Positions 6,425 through 12,290 of a DNA stretch of 12,290 nucleotides are shown here, piece after piece; position 1 is the first letter of the stretch, and the number at the start of each line of letters is the position of its first letter. Below the pieces are notes generated by a model that was given only the letters and a program-made list of their open reading frames with translations, did no database searches and was not told the origin of the DNA. The position numbers and the translations under genes were made by a program. The stretch spans positions 1 to 12,290 of the forward strand of contig CAYJHC010000060.1 of assembly GCA_964370075.1 (NCBI GenBank). The letters are read 5' to 3'. This DNA is from CAYJHC01 sp964370075 (GTDB lineage Bacteria; Bacillota; Clostridia; Peptostreptococcales; Anaerovoracaceae).

Positions 6425-6838
6425 TTACAAAATATCTCCCACAGAGATTTGACCTGATTTTGTCACCTTTGCAAAGACACCTAGTCCACTTATTGGACAG
6501 CTAGCGCTCCTTAACGGACAATCAAAAATTTTGCACTCCTTGGCCTCTGTAATTTCAATTTCTGCTTCTCCCAAGCTTAATCTATCGCCTATATCCAAAC
6601 AACTTAACTCAACACCTTCAAGCAAAATATTGTATTTGTATCGTTTTAAGCAAATCCCTTGGTGCCTAGCTTCTTGGATTTTTCCTAGTACTTCACTGCT
6701 CATTATGGTAACTTGACGAGCTTGATTTCCACAAAAAGCATCTCCCTTAATTCCTTCATTTTCAATTAAAGAGAGATGTTCCATGCTTAATTGTCTTGCT
6801 TTTTTTTCTGGAAAAATATAGAGTTCTTTAATCCTCAT
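6425..6838 (-). CDS. MOSC domain protein (copy 2, before moaA)
   Basis: A second, divergent MOSC domain of 137 residues at the head of the molybdopterin genes. Recognisable parts are GIKGDAFCGNQARQVTIM (29-46) and AKECKIFDCPL (99-109), with C102 and C107 at the position of the MOSC cysteines. It differs from the other copy in three ways: Cys-x4-Cys instead of Cys-x3-Cys, an extra cysteine in the GDAFC loop, and KYNIL (68-72) in place of the usual ENI motif. AAGGGG lies about five bases before ATG 6838. It may have a separate role from copy 1, for instance a different enzyme partner or cofactor form. This is inference; no experimental function for either copy can be read from the sequence. Confidence 0.92.
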   Translation of the reverse strand: MRIKELYIFPEKKARQLSMEHLSLIENEGIKGDAFCGNQARQVTIMSSEVLGKIQEARHQGICLKRYKYNILLEGVELSCLDIGDRLSLGEAEIEITEAKECKIFDCPLRSASCPISGLGVFAKVTKSGQISVGDIL

Positions 6839-6921
6839 TTTGCCCCTTGTCAGCTACGTATTTGTAAAACCCGCAACTTCCTCTTGTTAGTTTTAAATAT
6901 TTATTCAAATTGTTGTAATAT

Positions 6922-6949
6922 TATGTTAGCTCAATTACTCTCTAACATA
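6922..6949 (-). terminator. Hairpin after trpS, possible weak terminator
   Basis: TATGTTAG and CTAACATA form a perfect 8-bp stem around a 12-base loop, three bases beyond the trpS stop. The sequence that follows on the minus strand (TAATATTAC) is not a proper T-tract, so it may instead stabilise the 3' end or allow partial read-through into the MOSC-moaA genes. Confidence 0.4.
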
Positions 6950-6951
6950 GA

Positions 6952-7944
6952 TTACATTCCTAAACCAAATGTTTTCTTTGCCCTAGCCATAACTCTTTCG
7001 GCAATTACATTTGCTCTTTTTGCCCCCTCTTCTAAGGCTTGATCTAATTCCTTAGAATTTCTGATTTCTTCATACTTTTCTCTAATAGGAGCCAATGCGC
7101 TTATTGTAATTTCAACCAAGTCTTTCTTAAAGTCTCCATATCCTTTCCCTTCGTACTCGGCTACAATTTCATCAATTTCCTTACCTGAAAATGCACTATA
7201 TATGTTAAGCAAGTTTGAAATTCCAGGCTTATTTTCAATATCATATTTAATCACACCTTCAGAGTCTGTAGTAGCTCTCATTATAGATTTTTTGATTTTA
7301 CTATCGCTGTCTAGCAAAGAAATTCTACTGTGTTCATTTTCTGCGCTCTTACTCATTTTTTTCGTAGGATCATCTAAAGCCATCACTCTTGCTCCAGCCT
7401 TTAAAAATCTTCCATCAGGAACTACAAATGTTTTCTTATAATTATTGTTAATCCTAGTTGCCACATCTCTACATAACTCAATATGCTGTTTTTGGTCGTT
7501 TCCAACTGGAACGATATCTGTATCATAAAGAAGTATATCTGCCGCCATTAATAGGGGATACGTAAATAACCCTGTACCTGCAGACTCATTCCCCCGACTT
7601 TTGTCTTTAAACTGTGTCATTCGAGAAAGTTCTCCAGTGTAAGAGTTACATGTTAACAGCCAAGAAAGTTCTGCGTGTCCTGGCACATCTGATTGCACAA
7701 AGACAATAGATTTCTTAGGGTCTATCCCTATTGCTAAGTATAACGCAGCTACATTTTTAATATTTTCCCTAAGTTCTTTTGGATTTTGAGGTACAGTAAT
7801 TGAGTGAAGGTCAACTATACAGTAAATACAATCATTATCTTCTTGAAGTTCTACAAACTGCCTCAAAGCACCTAAGTAATTTCCTATATGAATATTTCCT
7901 GTAGGCTGCACCCCTGAAAAAACTCTTTTCTTTTTACCTTCCAT
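6952..7944 (-). CDS. trpS: Tryptophan--tRNA ligase
   Basis: Cytoplasmic class I aminoacyl-tRNA synthetase that charges tRNA-Trp. At 330 residues it has the usual bacterial TrpRS length. The N-terminal SGVQPTGNIHIGNYLGAL (10-27) holds the HIGH-type motif as HIGN (19-22), and KMSKS is at 196-200. Further family landmarks are GELSRMTQFKDKS (104-116), DILLYDTDIVPVGNDQKQH (136-154) and the adenylate-binding region between them. AAAGGAG precedes ATG 7944. The 146-base upstream gap has a possible TATAAT at 7997-8002 but no good -35. It is too short for a standard T-box leader, and I see no T-box GGTGG/ACC core, although many Firmicutes trpS genes have one. Transcription may partly read in from the sigma-factor gene. 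Confidence 0.98.
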   Translation of the reverse strand: MEGKKKRVFSGVQPTGNIHIGNYLGALRQFVELQEDNDCIYCIVDLHSITVPQNPKELRENIKNVAALYLAIGIDPKKSIVFVQSDVPGHAELSWLLTCNSYTGELSRMTQFKDKSRGNESAGTGLFTYPLLMAADILLYDTDIVPVGNDQKQHIELCRDVATRINNNYKKTFVVPDGRFLKAGARVMALDDPTKKMSKSAENEHSRISLLDSDSKIKKSIMRATTDSEGVIKYDIENKPGISNLLNIYSAFSGKEIDEIVAEYEGKGYGDFKKDLVEITISALAPIREKYEEIRNSKELDQALEEGAKRANVIAERVMARAKKTFGLGM

Positions 7945-8090
7945 ATTGCTCCTTTTCCGGTATCCCTCTTGGGCCTAGCTAAAATATATTGACCAAATTA
8001 TAGGCATTCTCATACATCTAGCATATTTCAATTCTAATTAACAACTTATTTTTTTCGCACTCTTTATATTTCTGCTTTTTTCTTTACAAT

Positions 8091-8852
8091 TTACCCAATT
8101 CTAAGTTCTTTTTCAAACTCTTTCCTAATATTCTTCTCTGCTCTTGAAACTGTCATCTGAGATATGGCTAAATCTTCAGCTATTTCTGCCTGTGTCTTTC
8201 CTTCCACAAATCTTTTTCTAAAAATATATTTGTTCGTAGCACTTAGTCTCGAAATAACCATACTGATAACCTCATTATTTTCTAGAGCTTCAAAACCGCC
8301 ATCTTCACTCGAAAGATGCTTTTCATACACTAGTCCTGAGCCCTCTTCCCCATCATCATCAAAGGTCTGATTTATTGAATAAGTAGAGTAGGCAAAGCCG
8401 GCTTCCATAGCCATAAGGACTTCCTTCTCACTGAGCCCTAATTCTTGGCTCATCTCTTTTGGAGTTGGTGTTCTTCCAAGTTTAAGCGTTAAGCTTTCCT
8501 TAGTTTTTGGAATACTTCCAGCAATTTCCTTAAGACGCCTAGGAACCTTTATTGCCCAGCCCTTATCTCTAAAGTACTTTTTTATTTCTCCCAGAATAGT
8601 TGGCGTAGCAAAGCTTGCAAAGGTATAACCTTTAGATGGGTCAAAACGATCTACAGCCTTCACTAAGGCAAGGGATCCTACCTGGTACAGGTCATCATAC
8701 TCAATGCCCTTACCTAAATATTTGCGCACCAAAATATCAACCATATACAAGTACTTTTCAACAAGCATATTCCTCATGGCTTCATCTTTTGTATCTTGAA
8801 ATTTTTCAAATAAAATTCTTTCTTCTTCTCTTTTACTTTCAATTTGGCTCAT
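8091..8852 (-). CDS. sigB: SigB/SigF/SigG-family RNA polymerase sigma factor
   Basis: Alternative sigma factor of the group 3 (SigB/F/G) type, 253 residues. Region 2 contains GIEYDDLYQVGSLALVKAVD (49-68) with the core-binding DLYQVG, then FDPSKGYTFASFATPTILGE (70-89) and the promoter-melting KKYFRDKGWAIKVPRR (91-106), diagnostic of this subfamily. Region 3 spans about 107-180. The region 4 helix-turn-helix is at about 219-240 (KTQAEIAEDLAISQMTVSRAEK). It starts three bases after the anti-sigma stop, using AAGGGA near the end of that gene, so the two are translationally coupled. Its position after gyrA matches the sigB locus of Clostridioides difficile and argues for a general stress SigB over the sporulation sigma F, whose operon begins with spoIIAA. 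Target genes cannot be read from the window. Confidence 0.93.
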   Translation of the reverse strand: MSQIESKREEERILFEKFQDTKDEAMRNMLVEKYLYMVDILVRKYLGKGIEYDDLYQVGSLALVKAVDRFDPSKGYTFASFATPTILGEIKKYFRDKGWAIKVPRRLKEIAGSIPKTKESLTLKLGRTPTPKEMSQELGLSEKEVLMAMEAGFAYSTYSINQTFDDDGEEGSGLVYEKHLSSEDGGFEALENNEVISMVISRLSATNKYIFRKRFVEGKTQAEIAEDLAISQMTVSRAEKNIRKEFEKELRIG

Positions 8853-8855
8853 AAC

Positions 8856-9251
8856 TTAAAGTCCCTTGCTCATATTGATTCCTCTACAACTACCCTTTGA
8901 GATTTCAACTTGGTCCATTAAAGTTTTTATAACATGGAAGCCAAGATCACCCTCATTAGGACAATCTACACAACACTTTACTCCTGCTTTATCAATATTT
9001 CCTTTTCCTGAGTCCACCAACTTAATGGTTAATACATTTTCCACGAAAAAGCATTCTATACTATATTCTGCACACCAGTTCTCATGTCCATGGCAAGTAA
9101 GAAGCTTACAAGCTTCTTCTATTGCCATTTCGATTTCTTCAATTTGATCCATGTCAAAGCCCAACTTAGCTGCTAAAGTAGCAACACTCATTTTCGCCAC
9201 TTCAATATAGTCTGGTGAACCGTTTATACTTAGCTTTAAAATACCGTCCAT
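8856..9251 (-). CDS. rsbW: RsbW/SpoIIAB-like anti-sigma factor, cysteine-rich with altered N-box
   Basis: HATPase-type anti-sigma factor of 131 residues, slightly shorter than B. subtilis RsbW, expected to bind and hold the sigma factor encoded directly downstream. Matches to the family: IEEIEMAIEEACK (37-49), VDSGKG (79-84, the D-x-G-x-G box), GDLGFHVIKTLMDQVE (101-116) and a final GINMSKGL. Two deviations stand out. In the N-box, where RsbW has EACTNAVxHAY, this protein has EACKLLTCHGH, so the Mg-ATP-binding asparagine is Leu50. It also has eight cysteines (48, 53, 60, 67, 93, 94, 97, 122), with CHGH-x5-C in the N-box and CCVDC in the ATP lid. GAGAGGAAA precedes ATG 9251. No rsbV lies in the 118-base gap after gyrA. 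Kinase activity is doubtful; sigma binding is likely. Confidence 0.88.
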   Translation of the reverse strand: MDGILKLSINGSPDYIEVAKMSVATLAAKLGFDMDQIEEIEMAIEEACKLLTCHGHENWCAEYSIECFFVENVLTIKLVDSGKGNIDKAGVKCCVDCPNEGDLGFHVIKTLMDQVEISKGSCRGINMSKGL

Positions 9252-9369
9252 ATGTTTCCTCTCCCTACTTTAGGTTTTGCAACCTTCTTTAGCCATCTTA
9301 ACCTTTTTTGCTTAATTGAGTTATTACTAACATTGTTTACTGTTACGAATGCTAAAGTTTTTTGATGTT

Positions 9370-11919
9370 CTATACATCCAATTCCATTTGCTCCGCTTTA
9401 TCCTCTGAAGACTCTTTTTCTCCTTCTTTTCCAGCAGTTTCTCCACCACCATTTTTATCATCAGTAAGAATCTTTTCTGCGTCCTCTTCTCTAAACGCTT
9501 TGGCCAGTGAAATTATTTCAGCTTCTTCTGAAACCTTCATTATTTTAACGCCCTGAGTCGCTCTTCCCTGTTTAGAAACATCTGACGCCTTAATTCTAAT
9601 AATTACTCCGTCTGAGTTTATTAGCAGAATCTCGTCATCATCTCTAACGACCATAGCTCCTATTAGCTCCCCTGTTTTCTTGAATTTCTTCTTATCATAA
9701 GTAAGAAGTCCTTTTCCACCTCTAACCTGAACCTTATATTCCTTCGCCGAAGTTCTCTTACCATATCCATTCTTTGTTACAACTAATAACTCTTCTTCCG
9801 GTTGAGCAAGTTCCATAGCCACAACTTCGTCATCACCTTCTAGCTTAATTCCTCTTACCCCAGAGGCTATTCTACCCATAGGCCTTACATCTTTTTCAGA
9901 GAATGAGATACACTTTCCGTGCTTAGTAACAATAATAACTATGTCATTTCCACTAGTCTGCTTTATTCCAATTAGTTCGTCATTTTCTTTTAAGTTAATT
10001 GCAAGTAGGCCTGTTTTTCTATTTGTATCGAAACTTGATAACGGAGTCTTCTTAATTGTTCCGTTCTTCGTTACCGCAATCAGATATTGATCCTCTGAAA
10101 ACTCTTTAATTGGCATAGTAGCTGTAATTCTTTCTCTTTGCAAAAGATTTAAGAAGTTTACTGCTGGTGTACCCTTTGCTGTTCTAGTAGCCTCAGGGAT
10201 TTCGTAAGCTTTCATCTTGTGAGCCTTACCTAAACTTGTAAAGAATAGTATATTATCATGAGTTGAAGTCATTATCAGACTGTTAACAAAATCGTTTTCC
10301 CTTGTCGTAAGTCCCGTGATTCCTCTTCCTCCTCTTTTTTGAGCCTTATAGGTATCTGCTGGGATTCTCTTAATATATCCAAGGTGGGTCAATGTTATCG
10401 CAACCTTTCCCTCTTCGATTAGATCTTCTTCATCAAATTCACTTTCATCAGACTCAATCTTAGTTCTTCTTTTGTCGCCAAACTTATCTCTAATCTCAAT
10501 AAGTTCATCCTTAATTACTCCCATTAACATATCTTCATTTGCAAGAAGCTCCTTAAAGTAAGCAATTTTTCTTTGAAGTTCCGCATATTCTTCTTCAATC
10601 TTTTCTCTTTCTAAACCTTGAAGCCTAGCTAATCTCATATCTAAAATAGCCTGAGCCTGGATCTCAGAAAGTCCGAATTTTTCCATCAAATTAGGCTTAG
10701 CATTGTTATAGCTTGCCCTAATTGTTTTAATTACTTCATCTATATTATCTAAGGCAATTCTTAAACCTTCTAATATATGGGCTCTTGCTTCGCATTTTTT
10801 TAGATCAAACTGAGTCCTTCTTGTTACAACCTCTTTTTGGTGCTTTAAGTACTCTGTAAGTATTTCATGCAAATTAAGAACTTTTGGTTGCCCATCAACA
10901 AGAGCCAGCATGATCATGCTATAACTGTCTTGCATCTGAGTATGTTTGAATATTCTGTTAAGAACAATTTGAGGGTTTGCCTCTCTTTTAAGTTCTATAA
11001 CAATTCTCATTCCATCTCTGTTAGATTCATCTCTAATAGCTGAAATTCCTTCAATTTTCTTTTCTTTAGTAAGTTCTGCAATCTTCTCAATTACCCTTGA
11101 CTTATTTACCTGATAAGGAATTTCTGTAATTATAATCTGGAATCTATTGCTTTTAATCTCTTCGATTTCAGCTTTAGCTCTCACCATTACCTTTCCTTGA
11201 CCAGTTCTATAGGCCTGCTTCATACCTGCCTTTCCTTTGATTATTCCACCTGTAGGAAAATCAGGACCTTTTACATGTTTAATTAAGTCTTCAACTGTAG
11301 CTTCCTTATTATCAATAAGTTCTATAGTTGCATTTATTACTTCTTTTAAGTTATGTGGCGGAATTGATGTTGCCATACCTACTGCAATACCATTTGATCC
11401 ATTTACAAGCAGGTTAGGGAATCTTGCAGGAAGAACTTCTGGCTCCATTTCTTCTTCGTCGAAGTTAGGTATAAAGTCTACTGTATCTTTATCTATTTCT
11501 CTAAGAAGCTCTAATGAAAAAGGAGTCATTTTAGCTTCTGTATATCTCATTGCAGCGGCTCCATCGCCATCAATAGATCCAAAGTTCCCATGCCCGTCAA
11601 TAAGCATATATCTAGTTGCAAAGTCTTGTGCCATTCTTACCATAGCATCATAAATCGCACTGTCTCCATGAGGGTGGTATTTACCCATTACTTCCCCTAC
11701 AATACGGGCTGATTTTTTGTGTGGTTTATCTGGAGTTATCCCCAGCTCACTTAATCCATATAGAATTCTTCTATGAACTGGCTTCAATCCATCTCTTACA
11801 TCTGGAAGTGCTCTTCCTACGATTACACTCATAGCATAATCAATATAGGATTTTTTCATCTCCGTATGTATCTCATGTTGTATCATCCTTTGGTCTTCTA
11901 ACAAATTAATTTGTGACAT
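9370..11919 (-). CDS. gyrA: DNA gyrase subunit A
   Basis: Catalytic subunit of type II topoisomerase that, with GyrB, introduces negative supercoils using ATP. The 849 residues fit the usual bacterial length. The breakage-reunion domain starts IDYAMSVIVGRALPDVRDGL (26-45). The catalytic tyrosine is Y126 in AAAMRYTEAKM, preceded by the active-site arginine R125. The quinolone-determining loop KYHPHGDSAIYDAMVRMAQ (80-98) carries S87 and D91, the quinolone-sensitive residues at E. coli positions 83 and 87. The GyrA-box QKRGGRG at 527-533 marks the start of the C-terminal DNA-wrapping beta-pinwheel and distinguishes gyrase from topoisomerase IV ParC. The tail is strongly acidic. It starts 17 bases after gyrB with an ATGAGGT ribosome binding site, consistent with co-transcription. 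No clear terminator follows. Confidence 0.98.
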   Translation of the reverse strand: MSQINLLEDQRMIQHEIHTEMKKSYIDYAMSVIVGRALPDVRDGLKPVHRRILYGLSELGITPDKPHKKSARIVGEVMGKYHPHGDSAIYDAMVRMAQDFATRYMLIDGHGNFGSIDGDGAAAMRYTEAKMTPFSLELLREIDKDTVDFIPNFDEEEMEPEVLPARFPNLLVNGSNGIAVGMATSIPPHNLKEVINATIELIDNKEATVEDLIKHVKGPDFPTGGIIKGKAGMKQAYRTGQGKVMVRAKAEIEEIKSNRFQIIITEIPYQVNKSRVIEKIAELTKEKKIEGISAIRDESNRDGMRIVIELKREANPQIVLNRIFKHTQMQDSYSMIMLALVDGQPKVLNLHEILTEYLKHQKEVVTRRTQFDLKKCEARAHILEGLRIALDNIDEVIKTIRASYNNAKPNLMEKFGLSEIQAQAILDMRLARLQGLEREKIEEEYAELQRKIAYFKELLANEDMLMGVIKDELIEIRDKFGDKRRTKIESDESEFDEEDLIEEGKVAITLTHLGYIKRIPADTYKAQKRGGRGITGLTTRENDFVNSLIMTSTHDNILFFTSLGKAHKMKAYEIPEATRTAKGTPAVNFLNLLQRERITATMPIKEFSEDQYLIAVTKNGTIKKTPLSSFDTNRKTGLLAINLKENDELIGIKQTSGNDIVIIVTKHGKCISFSEKDVRPMGRIASGVRGIKLEGDDEVVAMELAQPEEELLVVTKNGYGKRTSAKEYKVQVRGGKGLLTYDKKKFKKTGELIGAMVVRDDDEILLINSDGVIIRIKASDVSKQGRATQGVKIMKVSEEAEIISLAKAFREEDAEKILTDDKNGGGETAGKEGEKESSEDKAEQMELDV

Positions 11920-11936
11920 TTTTTACCTCATATTTC

Positions 11937-12290
11937 CTATACGTCTAATCTGTGAACATGCTTTGCATTATCTTCAATAAATTTCTTTCTTGGTGGAACC
12001 TTGTCTCCCATTAAAGTTGTAAATATTGAGTCTGCTGCCGCCGTGTCTTCTAGGGTTATTTGCACTAATGCTCTTTTTTGGAAATCCATTGTAGTCTCCC
12101 AAAGCTCGTTGTAATTCATTTCTCCAAGACCCTTATATCTTTTTATGTCTGCCTTACCTGGGTCATCAGCTATTTCTACCATCAGCTTTTCTTGCTCTCT
12201 GTCACTGTAAGTATAATAAGTCTTTTTGCCTTTCTTTGTTGCAAACAAAGGAGGCTGAGCTGCATATACATATCCACCCTCAATAAGTGG
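11937..12290 (-). CDS. gyrB: DNA gyrase subunit B, C-terminal part
   Basis: The frame is open to the right edge and gives the last 118 residues of GyrB, the ATPase subunit of gyrase. The visible part begins PLIEGGYVYAAQPPLF, the end of the TOPRIM domain, and continues with the conserved C-terminal block ADIKRYKGLGEMNYNELWET, TTMDFQKRALVQ and IFTTLMGDKVPPRKKFIEDN, ending HVHRLDV. The GHKL ATPase domain and the TOPRIM acidic residues lie outside the window. The order gyrB-gyrA is the usual one next to recF and dnaN near the replication origin in Firmicutes, so the origin probably lies to the right. Confidence 0.97.
   Translation of the reverse strand, partial: PLIEGGYVYAAQPPLFATKKGKKTYYTYSDREQEKLMVEIADDPGKADIKRYKGLGEMNYNELWETTMDFQKRALVQITLEDTAAADSIFTTLMGDKVPPRKKFIEDNAKHVHRLDV

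Noticed and set aside
7945..8090. T-box leader upstream of trpS
   Set aside because: The gap is only 146 bases, and the T-box core and terminator/antiterminator stems are not visible.
8091..9251. Reading the sigma/anti-sigma pair as spoIIAB-sigF
   Set aside because: The sporulation operon begins with spoIIAA, which is absent, and the location next to gyrA fits the clostridial sigB locus better. The sequence alone does not exclude it fully.
9270..9296. Eight-codon frame (MAKEGCKT) with AAAGG upstream, in the gyrA-rsbW gap
   Set aside because: It could be a leader peptide, but it is too short to support, has no codon pattern that suggests attenuation, and is not followed by a terminator.
9287..9357. 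Inverted repeat CTTTAGC / GCTAAAG in the gyrA-rsbW gap
   Set aside because: Seven base pairs separated by 57 bases is easily a chance match in AT-rich sequence, and it lacks a T-tract.

Overview
The window is AT-rich, and every recognisable gene lies on the minus strand with strong AGGAG-type ribosome binding sites. Gene content and order point to a low-GC Gram-positive anaerobe of class Clostridia. A gyrB-gyrA block followed by an RsbW/SigB-type pair recalls the origin-proximal region of Clostridioides difficile, and walJ and rlmH are also often found near the origin in Firmicutes. A Peptostreptococcales-like lineage is plausible, but nothing here fixes genus or species.

Layout in the direction of transcription, from high to low coordinates: the C-terminal end of gyrB (cut by the window edge) and gyrA; a two-gene stress-sigma module, rsbW-like then sigB-like, without an rsbV between gyrA and rsbW; trpS; a molybdopterin block of MOSC protein, moaA, moaC, mog-type molybdopterin adenylyltransferase and a second MOSC protein; walJ, which overlaps the second MOSC gene; rlmH; nhaA, with its own likely promoter and a strong terminator; and the first 173 codons of a secreted surface protein that runs off the left edge.

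The molybdopterin block encodes cyclic pyranopterin monophosphate synthesis (MoaA, MoaC) and adenylylation of molybdopterin (Mog). It lacks moaD, moaE and moeA, which must lie elsewhere if the pathway is complete. Its two MOSC proteins are divergent paralogues, likely carriers or transferases of sulfur or cofactor. The sigma module is the most unusual part: the anti-sigma protein has lost the conserved N-box asparagine, carries eight cysteines in 131 residues including CHGH-x5-C and CCxxC arrangements, and has no adjacent RsbV. This suggests rewired control of the sigma factor.

Two short GC-rich islands in AT-rich gaps, one upstream of nhaA and one between nhaA and the surface-protein gene, can fold and may be cis-acting RNAs. 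I found no tRNA, rRNA, CRISPR array, insertion sequence or phage gene.
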